A stretch of DNA of 64,000 bases from Paenibacillus_G elgii_A (lineage in GTDB: Bacteria > Bacillota > Bacilli > Paenibacillales > NBRC-103111). Below, piece by piece: positions 42,236 through 50,611 of this stretch (its first letter is position 1; the number at the start of each line of letters is the position of its first letter). The translations under genes were made by a program, and so were the position numbers. The DNA lies in assembly GCA_042219835.1 (NCBI GenBank), contig JBHJMN010000031.1:1-64000 (forward strand), written 5' to 3'. The notes under the pieces are model-generated. The model had not been told where the DNA came from and made no database searches. It saw only the letters and a program-made list of their open reading frames with translations.

Positions 42236-42241
42236 TTCCTG

Positions 42242-42766
42242 CTACTTAATCTCCCCGAACTGATCGAACGGGTAATAACGGAACAGCGCCTTGCCGACAA
42301 GCTTGCTTTTATCCACGAACGGCGTCGGCCATAGATGCGAATCCAGGCTGTCGTTGCGGTTGTCGCCAAGGAACAAATACTTCCCTTCCGGCATTTGAAT
42401 CGGGCCGAATTGGTATTTCATCGGCTCCTTCACATAAGGCTCATCCACCTTCTCGCCGTTACGGAACAGCGCGCCTTCCTTCACCTCAATCGTATCGCCC
42501 GGCAGTCCGATCAGCCGCTTGATGTAGCGCTTGTCTTCTTCTCCCTTGAGCGGCGGATAAAAAACGACGATGTCGCCGAAATTAAAATCGGTCAGCGCGA
42601 CCATTTTTTCCACAAACACTTTATCGTCGAGCTGAATGGTCGGCAGCATCGAACCGGTCGGCACCTTCATCCCCTGCGCCACGTACATGTTGAACGAAAA
42701 GCTAATGATGACAGCCAGACCAAGCGGCGCTCCCCATTCTTTTGCCCATCGCATTATTCGGTTCAA
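42242..42766 (-). CDS. lepB: Signal peptidase I
   Basis: About 174 residues, the size of Bacillus SipS-type enzymes. One N-terminal membrane anchor (GAPLGLAVIISFSFNMYVAQ) is followed by the catalytic Ser in VPTGSMLPTI, the catalytic Lys region DKRYIKRLIGLPGD and the C-terminal GDNRNDSLDS box. It cleaves signal peptides on the outer face of the membrane. The TTG at 42766 with GAGGGAG upstream is the best start; ATG at 42754 has poor spacing and the frame upstream to 43138 overlaps the divergent gene. Confidence 0.95.
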   Translation of the reverse strand: MNRIMRWAKEWGAPLGLAVIISFSFNMYVAQGMKVPTGSMLPTIQLDDKVFVEKMVALTDFNFGDIVVFYPPLKGEEDKRYIKRLIGLPGDTIEVKEGALFRNGEKVDEPYVKEPMKYQFGPIQMPEGKYLFLGDNRNDSLDSHLWPTPFVDKSKLVGKALFRYYPFDQFGEIK

Positions 42767-42910
42767 GCGCTTCTCCCTCGCCTTCTCAACGTCGTTTCTC
42801 TTTACTATACCGGATACGAAGTAAAAGAGCCTTAACATAACCTTAAAATTAGAAATCGGCCCATTCGACACGATGCGCGACGGAATGATCCCCTGCCGTC
42901 TATCACACAT

Positions 42911-42939
42911 TTGAAGCCAGCTAGCGAATTCGGTAAAAT
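42911..42939 (+). promoter_or_regulatory. Promoter of the aldo/keto reductase gene
   Basis: -35 TTGAAG (42911-42916), 17-nt spacer, -10 TAAAAT (42934-42939), 41 bp before the ATG. Confidence 0.75.
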
Positions 42940-42980
42940 CAGGGGAAGCGCAAAAATCAATCGCTCGAGGAGGATTATCG

Positions 42981-43910
42981 ATGAAATACCGGAAGCTGGG
43001 TAAAACAAACATGAAGGTGTCCGTCATCGGGGTCGGCACATGGCAGTTCGGCGGCGAATGGGGCAAGCCTTTTACCCAGGAGGAAGCGGATGCGATTCTG
43101 GACGAAGCCAAAGCGTGCGGCATCAACCTGATCGACACCGCGGAATGCTACGGGGACCATACGTCCGAATCGCTCATTGGAAGCTACATCTCCCGGGGCC
43201 GACGCGAAGACTGGGTCATTGCCACCAAGTTCGGGCATAAGTTTCACGCCCATCTGGACCGGACTCAGGAATGGTCGCCGCAAGCAGTGCTGGCACAGCT
43301 TGATGCCTCGCTCAAAGCGCTCCGGACGGACTACATAGATCTTTATCAGTTTCATTCGGGCACAAACGAAGCCTTCGATCAAGACGAGTTGTGGACCTTA
43401 CTGGATAAACAAGTACAGGCCGGAAAAATACGGCATCTCGGCACATCCATCGCCAGCAACGACAACCTCCATCAAACGGACGCCTCCGAACGCGTGAATT
43501 CGAAGGTTATTCAAGTCGTTTACAACCGACTTGACCGCAAGCCGGAGGAGCGGGTATTCCCGTCCTGCGAGCGCCAAGGACTCGGTGTGCTGGCGCGCGT
43601 GCCGCTGGCCAGCGGCTACCTGAGCGGCAGATACAATCCCGGCGCCTCGTTCGCGGAGAACGACGTCCGCCATCGGCACGACCCGGAGCAAACGCGGCTG
43701 AAGCTGGAGGAAGTGAAGCGCATCCGCGAGCACGAAGTGCCGGAAGGCATGGACATGGCGACTTGGGCGCTGGCCTGGTGCCTGAAGCATCCTGCGGTCA
43801 GCGCGGTGATTCCGGGCTGCAAAAGCCGCCAGCAGGTCATCGCCAACGCCGCGGCTGCCCAGTATGTCGGCGAAGGTCACCCGCAAGCTTGGCAGGAAAC
43901 GAAGGCCTGA
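42981..43910 (+). CDS. Aldo/keto reductase
   Basis: A 309-residue NADPH-dependent oxidoreductase with a TIM-barrel fold. The tetrad is visible: Asp and Tyr in NLIDTAECYGDH, Lys in VIATKFGHK, His in IDLYQFHSG. C-terminal cofactor-binding region AVIPGCKSRQQVIANAAAAQ. ATG after GAGGAGG. It resembles YhdN/IolS-like AKRs; the substrate cannot be told from sequence. Single gene, ending at a bidirectional terminator. Confidence 0.93.
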   Translation: MKYRKLGKTNMKVSVIGVGTWQFGGEWGKPFTQEEADAILDEAKACGINLIDTAECYGDHTSESLIGSYISRGRREDWVIATKFGHKFHAHLDRTQEWSPQAVLAQLDASLKALRTDYIDLYQFHSGTNEAFDQDELWTLLDKQVQAGKIRHLGTSIASNDNLHQTDASERVNSKVIQVVYNRLDRKPEERVFPSCERQGLGVLARVPLASGYLSGRYNPGASFAENDVRHRHDPEQTRLKLEEVKRIREHEVPEGMDMATWALAWCLKHPAVSAVIPGCKSRQQVIANAAAAQYVGEGHPQAWQETKA

Positions 43911-43977
43911 TCGCACGAAGCCGTCGCTGCCATGCCTCTAGGAAGCGGCGGCTTCCCCTTACAGCCAAAAAATAAAC

Positions 43978-44016
43978 AAGCGTTCCGGCTTCGCATTAGG
44001 CGAGGCTGGAACGCTT
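43978..44016. terminator. Bidirectional terminator
   Basis: The stem 43978-43986 with 44008-44016 plus inner pairs. U-rich tails on both strands (ATTTGTT plus; GTTTATTTTTT minus). It overlaps the last codons of the GGDEF-EAL gene. Confidence 0.8.
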
Positions 44017-45771
44017 ATTTGTTGCTTGATCCGTCAAGCCGAAGGCCGCAGCTATCAGATCGCTAAACTCGTTAGCCGGAACCGGCTTGCTGTAAATATA
44101 TCCTTGAATTTCCCTGCATTTGATATCGAGCAGGAAGGAAAGCTGCTCCTCCGTCTCAACCCCTTCGGCGATAACGTTCAGTTTCAGGCTGAGCGCCATC
44201 GCCATAATCGCCCGGACGATGGCGGCGTCGTCCGGATCGACCGTAATGTCTCGGACGAACTGCTGCGCAATTTTGAGCTTGTCGATCGGAAACTTCTTGA
44301 GATAACTGAGGGACGAATAGCCGGTGCCGAAATCATCCATCGAGATATGTACGCCGAGTTCGCGCAAGGTTTGCAGCTTTTGAATGACCTGATCTACGTG
44401 GTACATCGCAATGCTTTCAGTAATTTCCAGCTCCAAATACTGCGGCTCCAGCCCGCTTTCCTGCAGCGCGTCGAGAACCACCTGGACGAAATCGTGCTGG
44501 TGAAACTGAATCGGAGAGATGTTCACCGCCATCTTCAGCGGCGGAAATCCGGCAAGCTGCCACGCTTTGTTCTGCTTGCAGGCCGTCCGCAGCACCCATT
44601 GTCCGATCGGAATGATCAATCCCGTCTCTTCGGCCAGCGGAATAAATTCACCCGGCGAGATAAAGCCTAGCCGCGGATGATTCCAACGGATGAGGGCTTC
44701 CATTCCGTTCATGCGGGTCGTGAAAATATCGACCTGCGGCTGGTAATACAGGACAAACTCCTCCTGCTCCAGCGCCTTGTTCAGCCACTCTTCCATTACC
44801 AGCTTCTGTATGACCGTATCGTTCATCTCGGCCTTGTAGAACCTGTAGCCGTTTCTCCCGAGCTCCTTGGCCCGGTACATGGCCGTATCGGCATTTTTCA
44901 TGAGCGTAATGGGATCTTCCCCGTCCTGCGGATACATCGCGATTCCGATACTGCAGCCCACACGAACCTCGTGACCGTCTATGGCAAAGGGCTGGCTAAG
45001 CAGATGAATGATTTTCTGCGCCGCCTTTTCGATGTCCTGCGGCTGCGACGCATCCTTGATCAACACGGTAAATTCGTCCCCACCCTGCCGCGACACGCAA
45101 TCGCCTGCCTGCAGTCCGCTCTTGAGCCGTTCCGCCGCTTCCGCCAACAGGAGATCGCCGGATGCATGCCCGAACGTATCGTTGACGTTCTTAAACCGGT
45201 CCAGATCGATGAACATCACGGACAGCTTGCGCCCCGACCCCTTTGCCGCCCGGATCGATTTGCCAACGCTTTGCTGGAACTTCTGGCGGTTCGGCAGCCC
45301 GGTCAGCATATCGTGATAGGCGAGGTACGTAAGCTGGCGTACCGTTAATTCCCGGTTGCGCATATCCGTCAATACAAAATAAAGGATCGGCGTCGTGAAC
45401 AGAGCGAGACCCGCCAGATCGACCGTTGTTCGCATCAAGTCGGCGGTTTGCCACGATACATAGCGCACCGCCAATGCCACAATCTCTGCGAACGCCATAA
45501 TCACGACGGCCGGGGCCAGCGCCCGAATCGGCTTGACGCTGTTGTTTCGAACGGCCGCATTAAGAATCGGTGCAACCGACAGCACGGTCAAGCCCGATGT
45601 AATGAAATCCAACGGATCATTAGGCACACCAAGCAACTGTTTGAGCGAAAGCAGTACGATTTCCACGCCGGCCATCACACACCACAAATGCAGAAGCGCA
45701 GTGTGCCGGTGCAGTTTATGCCGCCATTCCTGCAGCAGCCCTGAACCTGCAGGACTCCGTTTTTTTTCCAT
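43996..45771 (-). CDS. Membrane GGDEF-EAL protein (c-di-GMP turnover)
   Basis: A 591-residue protein: about four N-terminal transmembrane segments (within 25-135), a GGDEF domain with intact motif (SRQGGDEFTVLI), and an EAL domain with intact MEALIRWNHP and the MDDFGTGYSSLSYLKKFPID loop. Both motifs look catalytically competent, so it may make or degrade c-di-GMP; one activity usually dominates. The start at 45771 is chosen for AGAGGAG; the frame opens to 45855. Confidence 0.93.
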   Translation of the reverse strand: MEKKRSPAGSGLLQEWRHKLHRHTALLHLWCVMAGVEIVLLSLKQLLGVPNDPLDFITSGLTVLSVAPILNAAVRNNSVKPIRALAPAVVIMAFAEIVALAVRYVSWQTADLMRTTVDLAGLALFTTPILYFVLTDMRNRELTVRQLTYLAYHDMLTGLPNRQKFQQSVGKSIRAAKGSGRKLSVMFIDLDRFKNVNDTFGHASGDLLLAEAAERLKSGLQAGDCVSRQGGDEFTVLIKDASQPQDIEKAAQKIIHLLSQPFAIDGHEVRVGCSIGIAMYPQDGEDPITLMKNADTAMYRAKELGRNGYRFYKAEMNDTVIQKLVMEEWLNKALEQEEFVLYYQPQVDIFTTRMNGMEALIRWNHPRLGFISPGEFIPLAEETGLIIPIGQWVLRTACKQNKAWQLAGFPPLKMAVNISPIQFHQHDFVQVVLDALQESGLEPQYLELEITESIAMYHVDQVIQKLQTLRELGVHISMDDFGTGYSSLSYLKKFPIDKLKIAQQFVRDITVDPDDAAIVRAIMAMALSLKLNVIAEGVETEEQLSFLLDIKCREIQGYIYSKPVPANEFSDLIAAAFGLTDQATNKRSSLA

Positions 45772-45917
45772 GTCGCTCCTCTGCTTCCTCATAAAGAAGG
45801 GTTTTCTTTTTATTCTAATTCTCCAGAACCAAAAGAACAAGAGGACTTTGGTCATAAAGACCCATATTCATCGACATAAAACGATACAGTTCAACATGAT
45901 CTTCATTGAAATGACGA

Positions 45918-47585
45918 TCAATAGACGCGGAACATATGTTCATATACCGTTTCGTCGTCATTGCTGTCAAGAACCCGTACCTCCAGCTTCCAATGGCCGG
46001 GATAAGGCAAATAAGCTCCACGCGTTTTGTACGTATGTCTTTTTAACCCGAACGACTCCTCGAAGCTCACATCCTCCGTATATTCGACAGGCACCAGGAA
46101 CGGGGCAATTTCCGGGTTGTCCGTCGCCTGCAGCTTCATGATCACCTGCTTCGGTTTGCCGAGCTTTTCGGGCAGCCACACTTTTACGGTAAAATCGTTG
46201 ACGCCCGGCGCCTTCGGACTGATCTGCGCGGTCATATGGATCTTCTCGCCCATCACATGCCAGTTCATCGGTTCATTGGCCGGAAGCGGGGTTAAATAAG
46301 TAAATACGCCGACGACGCCGACAATAAGCGCCATCAGCACGGCATCGACTCCAAGCAGACGGCCTGCACTTCGTTCGCTGCTTTTGCGGAACAAGAAGCG
46401 GATCAACGCCGCGGTCACGACGACCAGCAGCACGAGCCCGGTCTTCGCCAGAAGCAGCTTGCCCCACCCTGTCTCCACGATATACCGCACGTCCGGGAGA
46501 AAAATGAACACGGTCAGCACGCCGGAGACGGTCAGCAGCAAGATGCTGATCAGCGCCGCCGTAGAGAAGTTCGGAAGAAACCGTTTGCCCAGCTCCTTAT
46601 CCGTACGCCATAAGACGAGCAGCATCAGCAAGCCCCCGACCCATACCGAAGAGGCGGCCAGATGAAGCCAGTCCAGTACCAGCGTTTCGCTTTTCGGTTC
46701 GAACGCGGCCGCATGCCCGAGCAGGCTTTTGGCGAACCAGACGAGCGCAAGCCAGATATAGTCGAAAAAGACGCTGCGGTACAGAACGACAAAGGACAGC
46801 AGCGCCAGCAGCAGCCCTCCGAGCCAGGCGTAGCCGACCGTCGTTTGGGTGAATAAACGCAGCAGACCTTCTGCTCCCCCATCGCCGATCAGATCGCCCA
46901 TATGCGCCCACATGAACAAAATATATGCGATCAAATAGAGCTGCTGCAGCCGCTCCGCCCACTGTCTCAGCCGGATGCGGGACGGATCTGTTTTTTCTCC
47001 GGGAACGAACCAGCGAAGCCAGAGCAGCCAGCCCGTAAAGCCGAGCAAAGCCAAATAAAACAAAATACGCGAGCCGAATTGCAGAACATCCTTCACTCCA
47101 AACGTACTGATCGGACCGTCGTGACGGTGCAAATGCTCAATCGCAGGCGCGCTGCCGCCGACACCCGACGGCTGATCCAGACTTTGGCCGACCGCGAACA
47201 AATAAGTGCCATCCACGGGATGCCCGTCGGCCGAGATAACGTGATAAGTCACCACATAGATGCCTTTGGTAAGTCCAGGAAGGTCCAGGGTCAAGGCCGT
47301 GCGAGTATCGTTCATCACAGCCGCTTTGTCCGTCACCTTGCGCTTGCTGCCGTCGTAGACCCTTAAGTAATACAGCCCCTCCTCCAGACGCTCGTTAAAC
47401 GTCAAGACCACTTGCTCCGGCGGCTTTTCCAGTTCCGCGCCGTTTGCCGGAACCGTCTGCATGAGGGAGGCGTGAGCTCCGGCCGGGGCCGCAGACCCAA
47501 GCAGGAACATTGCGCCGAGCCCGACGATCAGCAGCCATAAGGCGAGCCTCCTGTACGTCTCTCCCCAATTCCCTCTCCATTCCAT
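45918..47585 (-). CDS. CopC-CopD fusion copper protein with C-terminal YtkA-like domain
   Basis: A 555-residue protein. A signal peptide ends AGAHASLMQT so that the CopC domain begins with a likely copper-binding His (mature N-terminus H-A-S), with the second site in ISADGHPVDGTYLF. Then eight or so membrane segments of CopD with LLGHAAAFEPKSETLVLDWL and LHLAASSVWVGGLLMLL. The last ~105 residues resemble a YtkA-like beta domain (KVWLPEKLGKPKQVIMKLQA). It is probably a copper-uptake protein like YcnJ. ATG after AGGAGGAG. Confidence 0.9.
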   Translation of the reverse strand: MEWRGNWGETYRRLALWLLIVGLGAMFLLGSAAPAGAHASLMQTVPANGAELEKPPEQVVLTFNERLEEGLYYLRVYDGSKRKVTDKAAVMNDTRTALTLDLPGLTKGIYVVTYHVISADGHPVDGTYLFAVGQSLDQPSGVGGSAPAIEHLHRHDGPISTFGVKDVLQFGSRILFYLALLGFTGWLLWLRWFVPGEKTDPSRIRLRQWAERLQQLYLIAYILFMWAHMGDLIGDGGAEGLLRLFTQTTVGYAWLGGLLLALLSFVVLYRSVFFDYIWLALVWFAKSLLGHAAAFEPKSETLVLDWLHLAASSVWVGGLLMLLVLWRTDKELGKRFLPNFSTAALISILLLTVSGVLTVFIFLPDVRYIVETGWGKLLLAKTGLVLLVVVTAALIRFLFRKSSERSAGRLLGVDAVLMALIVGVVGVFTYLTPLPANEPMNWHVMGEKIHMTAQISPKAPGVNDFTVKVWLPEKLGKPKQVIMKLQATDNPEIAPFLVPVEYTEDVSFEESFGLKRHTYKTRGAYLPYPGHWKLEVRVLDSNDDETVYEHMFRVY

Positions 47586-47681
47586 TCGTTACTCCTCCTA
47601 TCGTTCACCGGAGACCCGGTGCACCATCCCACGACCTCAATTTTTATTGCAAAAAAGGCAGGTTTGCTATAACCCATAGTA

Positions 47682-47711
47682 AATGTAGCATAAAACGCAA
47701 TAACAAACCAA
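47682..47711 (-). promoter_or_regulatory. Probable promoter of the CopCD gene
   Basis: -35 TTGGTT (47711-47706), 18-nt spacer, -10 TACATT (47687-47682) with an extending TG. Confidence 0.5.
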
Positions 47712-47772
47712 ATTCGGCGTTTTTTCGCGATTTTGTCCCAATCAATTGGCGATTATCGGCCGAATGAATAGA

Positions 47773-47801
47773 TTGACAGCGAAGCGACGATGCGGTAAAT
47801 T
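47773..47801 (+). promoter_or_regulatory. Probable promoter of nrdA
   Basis: -35 TTGACA (47773-47778, perfect), 17-nt spacer, -10 TAAATT (47796-47801). It leaves a leader of about 280 nt, in which, apart from the NrdR-like boxes, I see no gene. Confidence 0.6.
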
Positions 47802-47824
47802 CATGATATTGCTTCTTAAAAACA

Positions 47825-47870
47825 ACTACATATTGTAGGTGCAATAACCAATAACTACGACATATTGTGG
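47825..47870 (+). promoter_or_regulatory. Tandem NrdR-like boxes
   Basis: Two copies of an AC(A/G)-CATATTGT-like site (CTACATATTGTAG near 47826-47838 and CGACATATTGTGG at 47858-47870). Their CATATTG cores are exactly 32 bp apart, about three helical turns, the known spacing of NrdR boxes upstream of ribonucleotide reductase genes. Confidence 0.75.
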
Positions 47871-48084
47871 AAAACTTGTCAAAGTGCCGCCATGGCAACG
47901 AAGCCGCACCCGTACGGTTCGCCAAGCCCGATCGAAGGCGAACCGCAGAACGACAGGAAGCTTCGCAGCGCGAACTTTGCCTGTGACCACACCTTTAACG
48001 CTTCCTACGAAGCGTTAGCGGCATGCGTCTGCCTGCAGGGCGGCGGCATGCTTTTTCTTTGAACATTCCAAAGGAGCTGAATGC

Positions 48085-50310
48085 ATGATCATCGTAAAAC
48101 GGGACGGCACGAAGGAAGAACTCGTGTTCTCCAAAATGAAAAAGGTCATCGACTTCGCGTGCGAAACTTATCCGGAATGCGATCCGCTGGAGCTGGAAAC
48201 CGCTCTGCTGCCCTTATTCCGCAACGGGATTACGACCCAGGAAATCCAGCGCCTGCTCATTCAGGTAGCCGTAGAAAAAACAAGCGTCGAGCAGCCGAAC
48301 TGGCAGTATGTCGCCGCCAAACTGCTCGCATACGATCTTTATAAGGAAGCCCGGTTAAACCGCAAGTACGGCCATTTCGGCTACGGTGATCTGTATTCGC
48401 TGATCACCTATTTGACCGATATGGGCTTGTACGGCAAATACGTTCTGGAGCATTACAGCCGGGAAGAAATTCAGGAGCTTGGCGTCTACATCAAGCCGGA
48501 GCGCGATTATCTGCTGAACTACATCGGCCTCAAGACGCTTGCCGACCGCTATTTGATCAAGGGAGTGGACAAGGAAGTGCTGGAGCTTCCGCAGGAGCTG
48601 TTCATGGGCGTGGCGATGCACCTGGCCATGAAGGAAACGGATAAGCTGCATTGGGCGAAGCAGTTCTACGACGTGCTCAGCAATCTGGAGATGACGGTAG
48701 CGACGCCGACGCTGGCGAACGCCCGCAAGCCGCTGCATCAGCTCTCCAGCTGTTTTATCGATACCGTGCCCGACAACCTGTGGGGCATTTACAACGTAGA
48801 CCAAAGCTTCGCGCAGGTATCCAAGCACGGCGGCGGCATGGGCATCTACGTCGGCAAAGTGCGCAGCCGCGGCTCCAACATCCGCGGGTTCAAGGGCGTC
48901 GCCGGCGGCGTTGTGCCTTGGATCAAGAACTACAACAATACGGCCATCGCCGTCGACCAGTTGGGTGTTCGTTCCGGAGCCGTCGCCGTCTACCTTGACG
49001 TGTGGCACAAGGATATTTTGGACTTCCTGAACCTGAAGACGAACAATGGCGACGACCGGATGAAAGCCCACGACATTTTCCCGGGCGTCTGCATCCCCGA
49101 TCTGTTCATGAAAACGGTCGAGGAGCGCGGCACATGGTACTTGTTCGATCCGCACGAAGTGCGCAAGATCAAGGGCTACTCGATCGAGGATTCGTGGGGC
49201 GAGGAATTCGAAAGCCGCTACTGGGATTGCGTGAACGACGACAAAATTTCGAAGGACGAAATTCCGGCCATCGACATTATGAAGCGCATCCTGACCAGCT
49301 CGTTCGAAACCGGCACGCCGTTTGTATTCTTCCGCGATACGGTGAACCGCGCCAACCCGAACAAGCACAAGGGCATGATTTACTGCTCGAACCTGTGTAC
49401 CGAAATTTGCCAAAATATGAGCGCCACCGAGATGATCCAGACGGAGCACGAGGACGGCATCATTACGACGAAGGTGAAAAGCGGCGATTTCGTCGTCTGC
49501 AACCTGTCTTCGACCAACCTCGGCCGCGTCTATACGAAGGAAGACATCGAGCGCGTTGTCACGACGCAGATGCGGATGATGGACAACGTTATCGACCTGA
49601 ACTACTATCCGATTCCGCAAGCGGAAATTACGAATAAAAAATACCGCGCCGTCGGCCTCGGCTCCAGCGGTTACCATCAAATGCTGGCTCAGCTCAAAAT
49701 TCAATGGGAATCCGACGAGCACGTGCAAAAAGCCGACGAAGTATACGAGTGGATGAACTACTATGCCATCAAAGCGTCGATGGAAATCGCCAAAGAAAAA
49801 GGCGCTTACCCCGTATTCGAGGGTAGCGAATGGCAGACCGGCGAATACTTCGAAGCCCGCGGCTACAACAGCCCGGAATGGCTCGAATTGAAAGAGCAGG
49901 TCGCAAAACACGGCGTCCGCAACGGCTGGATGTTCGCCATCGCGCCGACGGCGTCCACGTCGCTCATCGCCGGTTCGACGGCCGGGATCGACCCGATCTT
50001 CAACAAGTTTTTCGTCGAAGAGAAGAAGAACGCCGTCATCCCGCAAACCGCGCCGAACCTGGGCCCGGAGACGATGTGGTTCTACAAGGAAGCGCACCGG
50101 ATCGACCAGCACTGGAGCATCCGCGCCGCCGGCGCCCGTCAGCGCCATATCGACCAATCGCAATCGTTCAACCTATACATCACGCCGGAGTTGTCCGCCC
50201 GCGAGTTCCTGGAAATGTACATGGCCGCTTGGAAGCACGGCTTGAAAACCGTCTACTACTGCCGCAACAAAAGCCTCGAAGTCGAGGATTGCGTAAGCTG
50301 CAGCGCATAA
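48085..50310 (+). CDS. nrdA: Ribonucleoside-diphosphate reductase alpha subunit (class I)
   Basis: A 741-residue catalytic subunit that reduces ribonucleotides with the radical from NrdB. The N-terminal ATP-cone (about 1-95, IIVKRDGTKEELVFSKMKKV) allows dATP feedback. Active-site cysteines lie in HQLSSCFIDTVPDN and CSNLCTEICQN, with the C-terminal redox pair in VEDCVSCSA. ATG after AAAGGAG. An ATP-cone and the absence of nrdI suggest class Ia rather than Ib. Confidence 0.96.
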   Translation: MIIVKRDGTKEELVFSKMKKVIDFACETYPECDPLELETALLPLFRNGITTQEIQRLLIQVAVEKTSVEQPNWQYVAAKLLAYDLYKEARLNRKYGHFGYGDLYSLITYLTDMGLYGKYVLEHYSREEIQELGVYIKPERDYLLNYIGLKTLADRYLIKGVDKEVLELPQELFMGVAMHLAMKETDKLHWAKQFYDVLSNLEMTVATPTLANARKPLHQLSSCFIDTVPDNLWGIYNVDQSFAQVSKHGGGMGIYVGKVRSRGSNIRGFKGVAGGVVPWIKNYNNTAIAVDQLGVRSGAVAVYLDVWHKDILDFLNLKTNNGDDRMKAHDIFPGVCIPDLFMKTVEERGTWYLFDPHEVRKIKGYSIEDSWGEEFESRYWDCVNDDKISKDEIPAIDIMKRILTSSFETGTPFVFFRDTVNRANPNKHKGMIYCSNLCTEICQNMSATEMIQTEHEDGIITTKVKSGDFVVCNLSSTNLGRVYTKEDIERVVTTQMRMMDNVIDLNYYPIPQAEITNKKYRAVGLGSSGYHQMLAQLKIQWESDEHVQKADEVYEWMNYYAIKASMEIAKEKGAYPVFEGSEWQTGEYFEARGYNSPEWLELKEQVAKHGVRNGWMFAIAPTASTSLIAGSTAGIDPIFNKFFVEEKKNAVIPQTAPNLGPETMWFYKEAHRIDQHWSIRAAGARQRHIDQSQSFNLYITPELSAREFLEMYMAAWKHGLKTVYYCRNKSLEVEDCVSCSA

Positions 50311-50382
50311 ATAAAAGTTTTTCCACAACCCAATCCGTTAGGGCCGTGCGCGCTTAAGCACGCCCCCCCAACGAAAAAACCC

Positions 50383-50425
50383 GGAGTTCGCGGGCGGCAG
50401 CGAAGCGCGCCGCCCAATGAACTCC
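50383..50425. repeat. Inverted repeat (stem-loop) 1 between nrdA and nrdB
   Basis: Arms GGAGTTC-gc-GGGCGGC and GCCGCCC-aat-GAACTCC form a two-part stem. A run of A precedes it, so as minus-strand RNA it looks like a terminator, though no minus-strand gene lies upstream. Confidence 0.7.
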
Positions 50426-50446
50426 AACACTCTAAACGTAAAGCGT

Positions 50447-50486
50447 GTACATAAGACTCTTTGCATTTGCAAAGAGTCTTATGTAC
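50447..50486. repeat. Perfect 40-bp palindrome between nrdA and nrdB
   Basis: Two 19-bp arms (50447-50465 and 50468-50486) separated by only 2 bp, starting GTACATAAGACTC. No T tract follows on either strand, so it is not a normal terminator. Confidence 0.85.
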
Positions 50487-50545
50487 GAAAGCGATCCACC
50501 ATCAAACATACATCTCCTGCACGTTGTCGAGCCTACGACAGCTTC

Positions 50546-50600
50546 GGGGGTCCAGGGGGCAGCGTCCCCTGGGGTCCCCCTTGCAGGGGGATTTAGGGGG
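50546..50600. repeat. G/C-run hairpin element abutting the nrdB ribosome-binding site
   Basis: GGGGGTCCAGGGGGCAGCG pairs imperfectly with the following CCCCTGGGGTCCCCC. Further G5 runs (50586-50590, 50596-50600) follow; the last (AGGGGG) is the only Shine-Dalgarno-like sequence before nrdB. It resembles intergenic REP-type elements. Single copy in this window. Confidence 0.65.
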
Positions 50601-50611
50601 TAGACCAACCA

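Noticed and set aside
38411..42240. A tRNA-type attachment site for the accessory patch
   Set aside because: I looked for a second copy of the tRNA 3' end (around GATTCCCATCACCCGC) on either side and found none; no integrase gene is present.
42767..43138. A longer lepB start at 43138
   Set aside because: The extension overlaps the divergent aldo/keto reductase gene and its promoter and resembles no signal peptidase; a TTG with a good ribosome-binding site at 42766 gives the family length.
48355..50163. A 602-codon minus-strand frame inside nrdA
   Set aside because: An antisense shadow of a conserved gene with strong codon bias; no ribosome-binding site or family signal. The same holds for antisense frames over pbuX (415 codons), pheT, cbi genes and the 5'-nucleotidase.
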